Assembly: GCA_020636775.1 (NCBI GenBank)
Contig: JACJXF010000018.1
Coordinates: forward strand, 1-48,272
Reading direction: 5' to 3'
Length of the DNA stretch: 48,272 nucleotides
DNA from: Bacteroidales bacterium
GTDB taxonomy: Bacteria; Bacteroidota; Bacteroidia; Bacteroidales; GCA-2748055
Below are positions 8,633-17,891 of the stretch, piece after piece; positions within the stretch are counted from its first letter, which is position 1, and each line of letters starts with the position of its first letter. The notes under the pieces are model-generated. The model searched no databases, was not told the DNA's origin, and saw only the letters and a list, made by a program, of their open reading frames with translations. Position numbers and translations under genes: made by a program.

Positions 8633-10303
8633 TTAATCTTTGGGTGATTCACCTGCAGACAGATCCGGAGGATCGCGGCGGGCAAAAACAAAGCCGTTCT
8701 TAATTGACAACACTTTAAATTCAGGATGTTCTTCCAGGTATTTCTCCATCCTGTTTATTTTAAAAACAATGTAAACCGGCTTATCAATATTTCCATAAAT
8801 AAGCCATCCGCGCTGGTAAACAAGCTTATTTTCCGGAGGCTTAACCTCTCCATAGAAAAATTGGGCATAGGATTTAAAACCCAAAGTGGTTATGTAAGCA
8901 TCCTCATCTTTTACCAGCTGGTAAAAATCAATAGCTGCCCTTTGGGAATAAGATTCAACTCTTGGAACAACAAATCCCATAAGAAGAAAACCAAAAACCA
9001 TGGTACTAAGAAATATACCCCGAATTGACAGCTGAATATGGCGTTTGAAAATGGAAATAAAAACCAGTGTAGAAATAATAAAAAAGAGACCAATAAATGC
9101 TTCGAACCATCCCCATTTACCAAAAGCCTGAAGGTTTCCAATGGCAAATTCATCGTGTATCCAGCTTTGATCGATAATCCATCCCTTGTATCTGTCAATC
9201 TGTGAAGCTGCAATCACAAGTGAGCCATAGAGCAAAGGGAAGAGAGCCAGGAAAAATTTCATGACAGGCCCTGCTTTCAACTCCCCCTTAACTATTTTAT
9301 AAAGAGTAATTGCCGCAATAAAGCTTAGCGGGAAATAACACATGGAACTGTAATGCACTATTTTGGTCTTAACGATGGTAAATAGTATCAGTACCACAAA
9401 GAACAGTATCTGCATCCATAAACTGAATCCGCTTCTACCCTCCCTGTCCGGTTCTTTTTTAAAAAACGACCGAAAGGCAAAAAGGGAGGCCGGAAATACA
9501 CCCAGAAGAAGAACCACAAAATGATAGAGAAGAAAGCCTCCATGGCCTGCGTCCTTCGTGGAAAACAGTCTGATCTGGTAAACAATAAAATCCCTGATAA
9601 TATTGAGATTCCCGGAAGCTATCTGAAGGATGAACCAGAATCCTCCTGTTACGGACAAAACGAATATAAATAGCAAAACATGCGAAAATTTCGTTTGTAT
9701 TCGAAATCGCACAATTAGCATGTAAACGGTAAAACTCAAAAGAAATATCAGCAAGGCAACCGGACCCTTGGTAAGCACGGCCAGTCCGAGAAAAAAAGCT
9801 GAAAGGACCAGCCTTTTAAGACGCAGATGTTTCTCTTCCAGGTAATAAATGAATTGAATAATCCCAATGAAAATAAATAAGTTAAACCACGGATCAATTA
9901 TTCCTGATTTAAAATACATGAAAGGTAAGAGCGAACCGCAAAAGCTTAATACCCATAACCATCCAAAACTTTCATCCCTGAACTTTTTACCGGTATAAAA
10001 TAAGACAAGAAGACTGAAAATTCCTGCCATTGCATTTGGGAAACGTGCTGCAAATTCATTTATTCCAAATATTTTCATGGAGGCTACCTGCATCCAGATA
10101 AACAAAGGGGGCTTTTCCCAGAATGGAAGGTAATTAATCTGAACGGTCAGGTAGTCACCACTAACTATCATTTCTCTGGCCGATTCAGCAAAATTTATCT
10201 CATCCCAGTCAAAAAGATGGCCCGTTCCAAGGAATGGAATAAAAAGCAACAATCCAATGAGAATAATATACAGTGCGTTTCTGTCAAAATGGATTTTATG
10301 CAT
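8633..10303 (-). CDS. ArnT-like glycosyltransferase, family GT39 (PMT_2)
   Basis: A 556-residue polytopic membrane protein with roughly a dozen hydrophobic segments over residues 10-430 and a soluble C-terminal domain. The first extracytoplasmic loop carries the acidic motif DWDEINFAESAREM (Asp34, Glu35), followed by LPFWEKPPLFIWM, the hallmark of ArnT/PMT_2 enzymes. These take a sugar from a polyprenyl-phosphate carrier and attach it to lipid A or another extracytoplasmic acceptor. The start overlaps the end of the upstream PAP2 gene by 8 bases, so they share a transcript. The acceptor is unknown. Confidence 0.9.
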   Translation of the reverse strand: MHKIHFDRNALYIILIGLLLFIPFLGTGHLFDWDEINFAESAREMIVSGDYLTVQINYLPFWEKPPLFIWMQVASMKIFGINEFAARFPNAMAGIFSLLVLFYTGKKFRDESFGWLWVLSFCGSLLPFMYFKSGIIDPWFNLFIFIGIIQFIYYLEEKHLRLKRLVLSAFFLGLAVLTKGPVALLIFLLSFTVYMLIVRFRIQTKFSHVLLFIFVLSVTGGFWFILQIASGNLNIIRDFIVYQIRLFSTKDAGHGGFLLYHFVVLLLGVFPASLFAFRSFFKKEPDREGRSGFSLWMQILFFVVLILFTIVKTKIVHYSSMCYFPLSFIAAITLYKIVKGELKAGPVMKFFLALFPLLYGSLVIAASQIDRYKGWIIDQSWIHDEFAIGNLQAFGKWGWFEAFIGLFFIISTLVFISIFKRHIQLSIRGIFLSTMVFGFLLMGFVVPRVESYSQRAAIDFYQLVKDEDAYITTLGFKSYAQFFYGEVKPPENKLVYQRGWLIYGNIDKPVYIVFKINRMEKYLEEHPEFKVLSIKNGFVFARRDPPDLSAGESPKD

Positions 10304-10955
10304 TTCTCCTTCTGATAAAGCTAATTAAACCATGGCTTGCCCATTCTGCACCGATTCGGGAGAAAATCGTCTCAAAAACAATGGCGGAAACAATTCCAAG
10401 CAGCGAACCGGCAATAATATCTCCTAAAAAATGCTGTGAGAGATATACTCTTGAATATGCAGTAATTACAGCTAAAAATAGAAAAAATAATTTTAAGACC
10501 TGATTTTTAACCATAAATGCCAGACCGAAGAACAGGGCAAAAGCAGTGGTTGAATGGCCTGAGGGGAAACTGAAGGAAGAATGGTAAACAATTCCATCCA
10601 CTTTGTAAATTTCTGTTCCCAATTTATGAAACCAGGCAAGGGGTCTCAGTTGTTCCGGAAAAACAAGATGCTTAAGAAGCTGGGCTGCAAGAGCGGAAGC
10701 CAGAAAGGAAGAAAGGATTATCAATCCTGACCTGATTCTTCTAAATAAAAGTAACACACCGGCAAATACCATGAAAAGACCATTACCCATGAAAGTTATC
10801 AGTTTCATTATGGTGTCGAGCCAGCCGGTATGAAATCCGCTCAATACCAGATGACTTTCTTTTTTACCCTGCCAAAGAAGGAAAGCGAAAAAAAACAGGG
10901 CAATAAGCAGATAGGCTGCAAATAAAAGCTTGTTTTCTCTCACAATATTTTTCAT
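10296..10955 (-). CDS. PAP2-type membrane phosphatase
   Basis: A 219-residue membrane protein with about six hydrophobic segments. It contains the three-part acid-phosphatase signature: KHLVFPEQLRP (Lys95, Arg104), SFPSGHSTTAF (His134) and SRVYLSQHFLGD (Arg169, His175, Asp179). Enzymes of this group remove phosphate from undecaprenyl diphosphate, phosphatidylglycerol phosphate or lipid A. Being first in a run with GT39, GT2 and an LtaS-like enzyme, a role in carrier-lipid recycling or lipid A dephosphorylation is plausible. Substrate cannot be assigned from sequence alone. Confidence 0.92.
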   Translation of the reverse strand: MKNIVRENKLLFAAYLLIALFFFAFLLWQGKKESHLVLSGFHTGWLDTIMKLITFMGNGLFMVFAGVLLLFRRIRSGLIILSSFLASALAAQLLKHLVFPEQLRPLAWFHKLGTEIYKVDGIVYHSSFSFPSGHSTTAFALFFGLAFMVKNQVLKLFFLFLAVITAYSRVYLSQHFLGDIIAGSLLGIVSAIVFETIFSRIGAEWASHGLISFIRRRNA

Positions 10956-10982
10956 ACCGGGCTGCTATTTTCGAAAAGCCTT

Positions 10983-10990
10983 CAAATATA
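10983..10990 (-). promoter_or_regulatory. Candidate -7 element for the envelope cluster
   Basis: The minus strand reads TATATTTG, matching TAnnTTTG, 28 bases upstream of the PAP2 ATG. No clear -33 TTG is present. It would drive PAP2-GT39 and perhaps the whole four-gene run. Confidence 0.45.
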
Positions 10991-11075
10991 GCTAAAAGAC
11001 AAATAATCTGGTTTATTTAGAATTGTTTTGAACAAATATTTCATTATTTTAGGCCGTCAAAAAATGCATATAACA

Positions 11076-12239
11076 ATGAATATACAGGAACTAAGCGATC
11101 TTTTCTGCAAGAAATTTAATACTGAAAAAAAAGGGATTTCTTCTTTTTTTTCACCCGGAAGGGTTAACCTCATAGGAGAACACACAGATTATAACGGTGG
11201 ATATGTGTTTCCATGTGCCCTGAATTTTGGAACTACTCTGCTGGTAAAGGAAAATAATAAGGGAATGTTTCGCTTCGCAACAACCAATTTTGAAAAAACG
11301 GGTGAAGTGAGCATAAAGCCTCCATTTGAAAAGACAGGAAGTGACTGGTATTATTACCCTTTGGGAGTAATTGATCAATTCAGCAAGCTTGGAGTAAGCT
11401 TTACGGGACTGGATTTTCTTTTTTCGGGAGATATACCCAATGGTGCCGGGCTCTCTTCTTCGGCCTCCATTGAAATGGTTACCGCGGCCTGCATTAATGA
11501 GTTGTTTTCGGTTGGGATAAATATGGTATCTCTGGTAAAATTATCTCAGAAAGCTGAAAACCAATTTATCGGAGTGAATTGCGGTATTATGGACCAGTTT
11601 GCCGTGGGAATGGGAGCAAAGAACAAAGCTATTTTCCTGAATTGTGACACACTTGACTATGAACTTGTACCGCTTGAAATATCGGGGTATAAACTGGTAA
11701 TAAGCAATACAAACAAAAGAAGAGGCCTTGCTGATTCAAAATATAATGAAAGAAGGGCAGAGTGCGATACTGCTGTAGAAAACCTGAGCCAGGTCAGGAA
11801 AATCCGCAACCTAAGTGAATTATCCTATTCCGATTTTCTGGCTCTTCAGGATAAAATTTCAAATCCGGTGGTAAGGCAGCGTACCAAGCATGTTATAAGT
11901 GAAAATCAAAGAGTTCTTGAGGCAATTGAAGCTTTAAAATCTTCTGATCTGATTCGTTTTGGTAAACTAATGAATGAGTCGCACGACTCACTAAGGTACG
12001 ATTACGAGGTTACCGGGATTGAACTGGATACACTGGTTGAATTAGCCAGAAAAGTCCCGGGTGTTCTGGGATCACGCATGACCGGTGCAGGCTTCGGTGG
12101 ATGTACTGTAAGCCTGGTAAAAGAAAGCTCTGTTGATGATTTTATAAAGAACGTGGGAAAAGCATACCAGGAAAAAACCGGTTTACAAGCCGATTTTTAT
12201 GTGGCTGAAGTTGGAAATGGCACAATAAAACTTAGCTGA
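11076..12239 (+). CDS. galK: Galactokinase
   Basis: Phosphorylates galactose to galactose 1-phosphate (Leloir pathway). GHMP-kinase motifs are clear: SPGRVNLIGEHTDYNGGYV (sugar recognition), IPNGAGLSSSASIEMV (ATP-binding loop), GIMDQFAVGMG (catalytic Asp), and the C-terminal MTGAGFGGCTVSLV. I place the start at 11076 (MNIQELSDLF), giving 387 residues as in typical GalK. In-frame ATGs at 11064 and 11028 would add 4 or 16 residues without family counterpart. The mutarotase galM lies 5 kb away on the other strand; galT and galE are not in the window. Confidence 0.95.
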   Translation: MNIQELSDLFCKKFNTEKKGISSFFSPGRVNLIGEHTDYNGGYVFPCALNFGTTLLVKENNKGMFRFATTNFEKTGEVSIKPPFEKTGSDWYYYPLGVIDQFSKLGVSFTGLDFLFSGDIPNGAGLSSSASIEMVTAACINELFSVGINMVSLVKLSQKAENQFIGVNCGIMDQFAVGMGAKNKAIFLNCDTLDYELVPLEISGYKLVISNTNKRRGLADSKYNERRAECDTAVENLSQVRKIRNLSELSYSDFLALQDKISNPVVRQRTKHVISENQRVLEAIEALKSSDLIRFGKLMNESHDSLRYDYEVTGIELDTLVELARKVPGVLGSRMTGAGFGGCTVSLVKESSVDDFIKNVGKAYQEKTGLQADFYVAEVGNGTIKLS

Positions 12240-12262
12240 GCCGGAAGAATTACTGTAATTCC

Positions 12263-12835
12263 TCAGGGGGTATAAACTACTGCCAGAACCCTTGCCGGTT
12301 TGTTATTTGCAGAATGTACATGATGCGGGGTCAGGGATTCGTAATATATGCTGTCCCCTGCCGAAATAATATACTGATCGCCACCGTAACTGAGTTCCAC
12401 ATCCCCTGATAAAACATAAATAAACTCCTCCCCTTCATGGGTATTCATTGAATATTGTTTATCGCCGGAGGGTTTTATTTCTATTATAAAAGGCTCCATA
12501 TGCCGGTCTGCCTTATCGTTGGCCAGGGGAAAAAAATTAAGGTCAAATGTACTTTGCCTCTCCAGATGATGAAGACTTATACCCGATTTCCTGGATTCGC
12601 TTCTGGCTATTACTGGTCCGGTCTCATTTGATTCATCAAGAAAGGTTCCCATCCTGACGCCAAGCGTCCTTGCGATTCGAATCAGGGGAGCCAGAAAAGG
12701 CAGATCCTTACTCGATTCAATCCTGGATATTAATTCCTTACTAAGTTTTGACCTGTCAGCCAGTTCATCCTGCGTCAGGTTTTTGGATTCCCTGATGCTG
12801 CGAACCTTCTCTCCAACATTCTTTACGTATGACAT
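12263..12835 (-). CDS. XRE-family regulator with C-terminal cupin
   Basis: A 190-residue transcription regulator. Residues about 8-62 form a Cro/C1-type helix-turn-helix (VRSIRESKNLTQDELADRSKLSKELISRIES). Residues about 112-188 form a small cupin barrel (HEGEEFIYVLSGDVEL, AGDSIYYESLTPHHVHS) that may sense a small ligand. In many Bacteroidota a protein of this type sits beside an AMP-forming acyl-CoA synthetase; no such gene is here. It is convergent with galK and divergent from ppk2, so it might regulate itself or ppk2, but I see no operator to support this. Confidence 0.9.
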   Translation of the reverse strand: MSYVKNVGEKVRSIRESKNLTQDELADRSKLSKELISRIESSKDLPFLAPLIRIARTLGVRMGTFLDESNETGPVIARSESRKSGISLHHLERQSTFDLNFFPLANDKADRHMEPFIIEIKPSGDKQYSMNTHEGEEFIYVLSGDVELSYGGDQYIISAGDSIYYESLTPHHVHSANNKPARVLAVVYTP

Positions 12836-12858
12836 CTCATTTAAGAATTATTATACTT

Positions 12859-12866
12859 CAAAATTA
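12859..12866 (-). promoter_or_regulatory. Candidate -7 element for the XRE-cupin gene
   Basis: The minus strand reads TAATTTTG (TAnnTTTG), 24 bases upstream of the ATG. The triplet at the expected -33 distance is TGA rather than TTG. Confidence 0.4.
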
Positions 12867-13024
12867 CGGCATTAAGCAATAGTTTTCATAATTTTTCCTG
12901 AATAATTACTGGGTTTTTTATATGCTTTACAAATGAAAAATTATCAGCCGCGTTATTTGATCAACTGCCTGTTAAGCCTAATCTGATGACCGGAAAGCCT
13001 TTCTAATTTGCTATTCGGATGGAC

Positions 13025-13055
13025 TTGACAATATCAGAATTATAAAATACCTTTA
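13025..13055 (+). promoter_or_regulatory. Candidate promoter for ppk2
   Basis: TTG at 13025-13027 is followed after 20 bases by TACCTTTA, one mismatch from TAnnTTTG. The element ends 46 bases before the ppk2 ATG. Weak but correctly placed. Confidence 0.35.
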
Positions 13056-13101
13056 ATCATTGCTTAGATAAGTCAAAGTATCAACTATTAATCTATTTCC
13101 G

Positions 13102-13992
13102 ATGTCCAAGGTAAAAGCCAAGTCCAAAGAAGAAAAGCATCATAAAGCTAAAACTTCAAAAACTGAAAAATCAACAGTTTCAGCCTCTCCGGGTGACCTG
13201 ATCCCCAAATATAAAAAGCCTCTTGACAAAGAATTTTATGAAAAAGAACTTGCACGACTGCAGCTTGAACTTGTAAAAATGCACGAATGGATCAAGGAAA
13301 AAAAACTTAAAGTAATTGTTCTCTTTGAAGGGCGGGATGCTGCCGGAAAGGGAGGCGTAATTACCAGGATCACCCAAAGTCTGAATCCAAGGATCTGTAG
13401 GGTTACTGCCCTAGGTGTTCCCACTGAAAAGGAAAAAACACAATGGTATTTTCAGCGCTATATTGCTAATTTTCCATCCGGAGGAGAAATGGTGCTTTTC
13501 GACAGAAGCTGGTATAATCGCGCCGGAGTGGAAAGGGTAATGGGATTCTGCAGTGATGAGGATTACTGGGAGTTCCTTAGAAGCTGCCCAAGCTTTGAAC
13601 GCATGTTGATACGTTCAGGTATTATCCTCATTAAATATTGGTTTTCTGTAAGTGATCATGAACAGGAAAAACGCTTTGCCGGACGTCTGCATGACCCGGC
13701 CAAAAGGTGGAAACTTAGCCCCATGGACCTTGCCAGTCGCGAAAAGTGGGAAGATTATTCACGTGCCAAGGATGAGATGTTCGCATACACCGATACCAAG
13801 GAGAACCCCTGGTATGTTGTGGAAGCGGATGATAAAAAAAGAGCCAGATTGAATTGCATTCATCATCTTTTAAGCATGATTCCCTATGAAGATCTTACTC
13901 CTGAACCTATTGAATTACCTAAACGACGTGAGACAAAAGGATATGTGAGACCCCCGATGGACGCACAGACTTTTGTTCCGGAGATTTATTAG
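13102..13992 (+). CDS. ppk2: Polyphosphate kinase 2
   Basis: A 296-residue PPK2-family enzyme that transfers phosphate between polyphosphate and nucleoside di- or monophosphates. After a Lys-rich N-terminal tail (residues 1-40) it has the Walker A motif FEGRDAAGKGG (75-85), the NPRICRVTALGVPTEKE segment, Walker B VLFDRSWYNRAGVE (Asp134, Arg135), and a lid region rich in Arg and Lys (FAGRLHDPAKRWKLSPMD). Length and motifs fit the single-domain class I group. The subclass, and so the favoured direction and nucleotide, cannot be fixed by eye. A strong terminator follows it. Confidence 0.94.
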   Translation: MSKVKAKSKEEKHHKAKTSKTEKSTVSASPGDLIPKYKKPLDKEFYEKELARLQLELVKMHEWIKEKKLKVIVLFEGRDAAGKGGVITRITQSLNPRICRVTALGVPTEKEKTQWYFQRYIANFPSGGEMVLFDRSWYNRAGVERVMGFCSDEDYWEFLRSCPSFERMLIRSGIILIKYWFSVSDHEQEKRFAGRLHDPAKRWKLSPMDLASREKWEDYSRAKDEMFAYTDTKENPWYVVEADDKKRARLNCIHHLLSMIPYEDLTPEPIELPKRRETKGYVRPPMDAQTFVPEIY

Positions 13993-14069
13993 GAATTGCT
14001 ATTTTTCTGGTTTTTACATCTCGGTTTTATGCTTGTCCTTTAATTATCCCCTGATGTTTTTCAAATAAA

Positions 14070-14105
14070 AAATCCCGGATTGCACTGCCATCCGGGATTT
14101 TTTTT
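14070..14105. terminator. Bidirectional intrinsic terminator between ppk2 and the Spy-like gene
   Basis: AAATCCCGGAT at 14070-14080 pairs exactly with ATCCGGGATTT at 14090-14100 around a nine-base loop. Runs of T on the right and of A on the left let it serve both convergent genes. Confidence 0.92.
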
Positions 14106-14148
14106 AATGTTCAATTTAACTATACAAAAAAATGTCAAAGTCATTTTT

Positions 14149-14607
14149 TTACTTGCTTTCCTTAGCATTTGAAGGCATGGGCTTACCAGGTTTTCCCTTT
14201 CTTTCAGAATTTGATCGCTGCTGCTCAGCCTCAGTTTGCTTCATGGTTTTGTAATTTTCATACTTTGCAAGCTGTTCCTTGCTCAGCAAAGCCTTAAAAG
14301 AATCTTCCTTCTCCTGTCCCAGCTTTTTTCTTCCGGTTTTGAAGGCTTCCATATCATCCCCCGAATCCATCTTAAGTTTTCTCACATCCTGCCCGAATTT
14401 ATCTTCAAGAGCATAGGCTTTAGCTTTTTGATCAGCATTTAAGCCTACTGCTTCGGAAATTTCGTCCACTCTTTCATGTCCCCGCAGGGCAGGGTCATGC
14501 GATTTGTCGCTGCGGGTTTGGGTCTGGGCCATTGTTGGAGCGGCGAAAAGACACACTATCAGGATTGAAAGGATCAATTTACCTGATACAAAATTTAAAT
14601 GTTTCAT
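14149..14607 (-). CDS. Small secreted helical protein, Spy/CpxP-like
   Basis: A 152-residue protein with a signal peptide (MKHLNFVSGKLILSILIVCLFAAPTMA, cut before QTQT). The mature part is highly charged and helical, with AVGLNADQKAKAYALEDKFG and FKALLSKEQLAKYENYK. These two segments resemble the Leu-Thr-x-x-Gln type repeats of periplasmic Spy/CpxP-like proteins. The C-terminus is a low-complexity KGKPGKPMPSNAKESK tail. It may be a periplasmic chaperone or stress protein; the assignment rests on composition and the weak repeat. Confidence 0.7.
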   Translation of the reverse strand: MKHLNFVSGKLILSILIVCLFAAPTMAQTQTRSDKSHDPALRGHERVDEISEAVGLNADQKAKAYALEDKFGQDVRKLKMDSGDDMEAFKTGRKKLGQEKEDSFKALLSKEQLAKYENYKTMKQTEAEQQRSNSERKGKPGKPMPSNAKESK

Positions 14608-14884
14608 TATCTCCTTGTTTAAGTTAATGGATATAAATCCTATTATGAGCAGTAATAACGACAGTTAGACAAGTCAAGTATCCTGATTATTTTTAATTTG
14701 ATTAAAATTTTACTGATTTAACAAATTTTAATACTTCAGAAATATTTTTGTAAAGAAACAGTAAAGGTTTTCAAAAATGCAGTAGCCTGAATTCCTGTGA
14801 AAGAAAATCCCGTTAATCAGGTCAGCCTTAAATAATTGAAAATACTTTTATAGCTATCGGGGGAGATAAGGCAGCTTTCAAATT
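14608..14884. other. Intergenic gap, nothing recognised
   Basis: 277 AT-rich bases upstream of the Spy-like gene and downstream of the M1 peptidase. No gene, convincing TAnnTTTG promoter or T-tailed hairpin seen. Confidence 0.5.
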
Positions 14885-16819
14885 TTATTGTTTTACGATC
14901 TTTTCGGTGTAGGTATTTCCATCTTCGGTGATGTTGAGAAGGTAAATTCCCGAATTAAGTCCTGTTAAATCAAGTCTGATTGATCCTGCAGCACTTGTCT
15001 GATTAATGATCATCCGGCCATTTAAATCCGAAAGCCGTATTTCCCTGGTCTTTGAGCTGGTCCGGAAAGCAATGTTCAGTTCATCTTTAACCGGATTCGG
15101 GTTTGCACTGAAGACCTTGCTGACATCGGCATATTTAAAAAGATTGGAAATCATCAGTATATCGGCATTGGGGTCTATCTGCACGCTGCTTACTTCATCG
15201 TTGACATTAAACCTGAAAACCTCGGAAGATTTATCGAATAATACCTTATAATTTTGTGTCTCACCCGATTGGTATTTGATTTTAAACTCAAGGTGAGTCC
15301 TGAAGAACATTTTATCACCGGCGGAAGATGTCTGCTGAATCGCAAGAATAAGACTGTCGCCTGTCTGCCTCCAGCTGCATACAAAAACCGGAAATCCTTT
15401 ACCATAATACCACTGATTGAAAAACCAGCCATAATCCTGTCCTGATACCTCTTCCACGACCTTTCTGAAATCCTCTCCTGTTGGATTGCCGTATCTGAAT
15501 TCCTTCAGGTATTGCTTTAAAATATTGAAAAATACTGAGTCATTGTTTATTTCATACCGTAACATATGAAGTATTGATCCTCCCTTCTTATAGGTCAGTC
15601 CATAATTGAAAATTCGTGACACATTGGTAGCTTCCAGTGGGGTAAGGTAAACTCCCTGATAGGGATAGTTCAAAGCGTAATTATGAGCCTCAACAAGCCA
15701 TCCCTTGGCAGCCTCATCCGATTGAAGCTTTTTCAGGGCAAGGTATTCGGCATAAGAGGCGAAACCTTCATTAATCCATATATCCTGCCATGTTCCACAG
15801 GTAAGGTAATCTCCAAACCACATATGGGCAAGTTCATGTGAAACCAGACCGAAATCAAAACTTGTGATTGTTGTCATGGTCTGATGCTCCATTCCCCCAC
15901 CAATCGGAGCCATACAATGGCCGTATTTTTCAGCAATAAATGGATAGGGCCCAAAATCTTCAGTATAAAGTCTGAGAAAGTCAGCCGTCCGGTCGATATC
16001 AGTTTTCAGACTATCAAGAATTCCGGGAGAATTATATATAAAATTCTGGACAAGAATTGAATCCTTCTCATTTATCCTGGCATAGAAACTATAATCAATA
16101 TAATCTGCCACAGAGAAGGAAATAAGGTAATAGGCAATTGGATAACTGGATTTCCATTCATATCGCTTCCGGTTTCCTTCCAGCTGAGTCACATCCTTTA
16201 GTAATCCATTGGAGCCGGCCATCAGGCTGGAATCTACGGTAATAAATACCCATGAAGAGTCGGCCTTATCCCGCAAATTCTGCTTAACCGCAAAGAAATC
16301 CTTGGCCAGAAACGGCTCCGCCAGCGTATAGGTCACCCTCTGATTCCAGTCAAAACTTGTACTGCTGGAAAGTCCGGAGAAAAAACCGCCTGAGCCTGCA
16401 TTTCCATGGTAATAGATTTTAAGGCTGATATCCTTATTAGCTTTTTCTCCCTCATTTAAGGGAAGTTTGATAAGGTCAGCTGTCCTGACCATATCATTTC
16501 TTCTTTTTTGAAACAGAAAAACAGAATCCACACTGAGTTTTGAAGAAAGTTCCACTACAAAGGTATCCAGACTGGAAACCAGAGATTTCGCAGTAAGACC
16601 TGAGGATCCCTTAATAAAATTGGATTTATTGCTTACTTCCAGATCAATAAAATAAAAGCTTACATCATATTCTTCTTCCAGAGGAGAATAACCGGGGGCG
16701 GTTGCTGAAGGATAAGGAACAACCGGTAAGCTCAGAGCAATTTTGTTTTGAGCAACAAGCGGCAATAATCCTATGGATAATGCAAAAAAAACTGAATTTA
16801 CCTTTTTTAACCAATTCAT
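14885..16819 (-). CDS. Secreted M1-family metallopeptidase with type IX sorting domain
   Basis: A 644-residue aminopeptidase-N-like protein. An N-terminal signal ends near LLPLVAQ. The M1 catalytic domain has the exopeptidase motif GGGMEHQ (308-313). The zinc site is HELAH (His328, Glu329, His332), with Glu351 exactly 18 residues further in NEGFASY. The C-terminal ~75 residues (ANPNPVKDELNIAF, IRLSDLNGRMI, LTGLNSGIYLLNI, ending TEKIVKQ) form a type A sorting domain for the type IX secretion system. It should therefore cross the outer membrane and be released or surface-attached. It follows galM by nine bases and is probably co-transcribed with it. Confidence 0.94.
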   Translation of the reverse strand: MNWLKKVNSVFFALSIGLLPLVAQNKIALSLPVVPYPSATAPGYSPLEEEYDVSFYFIDLEVSNKSNFIKGSSGLTAKSLVSSLDTFVVELSSKLSVDSVFLFQKRRNDMVRTADLIKLPLNEGEKANKDISLKIYYHGNAGSGGFFSGLSSSTSFDWNQRVTYTLAEPFLAKDFFAVKQNLRDKADSSWVFITVDSSLMAGSNGLLKDVTQLEGNRKRYEWKSSYPIAYYLISFSVADYIDYSFYARINEKDSILVQNFIYNSPGILDSLKTDIDRTADFLRLYTEDFGPYPFIAEKYGHCMAPIGGGMEHQTMTTITSFDFGLVSHELAHMWFGDYLTCGTWQDIWINEGFASYAEYLALKKLQSDEAAKGWLVEAHNYALNYPYQGVYLTPLEATNVSRIFNYGLTYKKGGSILHMLRYEINNDSVFFNILKQYLKEFRYGNPTGEDFRKVVEEVSGQDYGWFFNQWYYGKGFPVFVCSWRQTGDSLILAIQQTSSAGDKMFFRTHLEFKIKYQSGETQNYKVLFDKSSEVFRFNVNDEVSSVQIDPNADILMISNLFKYADVSKVFSANPNPVKDELNIAFRTSSKTREIRLSDLNGRMIINQTSAAGSIRLDLTGLNSGIYLLNITEDGNTYTEKIVKQ

Positions 16820-16828
16820 ATTACCCCC

Positions 16829-17866
16829 TTACTGCCTTATTCCGAAACGGTAAATTGTTGTTGACCGGTATACTTCCCCCGGATGAAGAATGGTGGGAGG
16901 AAAACTATTCTTATTGGGAGAATCCGGGAAATGCTGCGTTTCCAGACAGAAAGCTGAGTGCATCCCGTAAATTTTACCTTCCTTTCCTTTAATCTCATCC
17001 CTGGAGTTGGTGGTATATAGCTGGACACCGGGCTCGCTCGTATCGACCTCCATGGTTCTTCCGGATAACGGATCAGAAATTTTCGCAATATTTCTTACAT
17101 GACCATCATAGCCTTTAACAACGAAGTTATGATCATAGCCCGGAGAAATCGATTCAATGTCTTTTCCTATTGGTTTAGGTGTTAGAAAATCGAAGGGACC
17201 ACCCGAAACCGGCATTAACTCGCCCGTTGGAATCTGAGTATCATCTACCTTGGTTATTGTTTCGGCATTGATCTGCAAAACATGATCATAAATTTTTCCC
17301 TGGCAGGCATTAAGGTTAAAATAAGAATGATTTGTCAGGTTTATGTGTGTGGATTTATCAGTCTGAGCCGAATAATTAATAACCAGTTCATTCTGATTAT
17401 TAAGAATATATTCTGTTTCTACCAAAAGGTTTCCGGGGTATCCTTCATCACCGTCTTCTGATTCCAGGCCAAGCTTGAGACTTACAAACTCCGTACTAAA
17501 ATTTTTTACAGCAAGCCAGACTTTTTTATCAAATCCCTTTAGCCCCCCATGAAGGTGATTTGGTCCTTTATTCGCAGCAAGCCTATACACTTTTCCATCA
17601 ATACTAAAGCTGGCTTTTCCAATTCTGTTGGCATATCTACCAATAATAGCTCCAAAATAAGGATGAGGCGCGAGGTAATTGGCGAGATTATCAAAACCCA
17701 GCACTATATCACCTGAATTCCCATGCTTATCAAGGGTGCAAATACTTCTCACTATCCCCCCATAATTTATTATTGATACAGAAGCACCAAAATCATTTTT
17801 TAGCTCGAAGGAGCTTATCTTTTGCCCATCCGGTAAAGTACCGAAATCTATAACGTTTATATCCAT
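16829..17866 (-). CDS. galM: Aldose 1-epimerase (galactose mutarotase)
   Basis: A 345-residue mutarotase interconverting alpha and beta anomers of galactose and related aldoses. Recognisable segments are NYGGIVRSI, FGAIIGRYANRIGKASF, NHLHGGLKGFDKKVW (catalytic His region), INLTNHSYFNL (second His), YDHNFVV and the catalytic-Glu region near the C-terminus (FCLETQHFPDSPN). The protein has no obvious signal peptide, so it is probably cytoplasmic. It is functionally linked to galK at 11.1 kb although not in the same transcript. Confidence 0.95.
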   Translation of the reverse strand: MDINVIDFGTLPDGQKISSFELKNDFGASVSIINYGGIVRSICTLDKHGNSGDIVLGFDNLANYLAPHPYFGAIIGRYANRIGKASFSIDGKVYRLAANKGPNHLHGGLKGFDKKVWLAVKNFSTEFVSLKLGLESEDGDEGYPGNLLVETEYILNNQNELVINYSAQTDKSTHINLTNHSYFNLNACQGKIYDHVLQINAETITKVDDTQIPTGELMPVSGGPFDFLTPKPIGKDIESISPGYDHNFVVKGYDGHVRNIAKISDPLSGRTMEVDTSEPGVQLYTTNSRDEIKGKEGKIYGMHSAFCLETQHFPDSPNKNSFPPTILHPGEVYRSTTIYRFGIRQ

Positions 17867-17883
17867 TAGTCTTATATCGAATT

Positions 17884-17891
17884 CAAATGTA
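17884..17891 (-). promoter_or_regulatory. Candidate -7 element for galM
   Basis: The minus strand reads TACATTTG (TAnnTTTG), 18 bases upstream of the galM ATG. The nearest TTG is 24 bases further up, longer than ideal. Confidence 0.45.

Noticed and set aside
11028..11075. Longer N-terminus for galK
   Set aside because: The extra 16 residues have no counterpart in GalK, while MNIQELSDLF gives the usual length.
12244..12260. GAATTAC/GTAATTC inverted repeat between galK and the XRE-cupin gene
   Set aside because: The loop would be a single base and there is no T-run, so it is a poor terminator.
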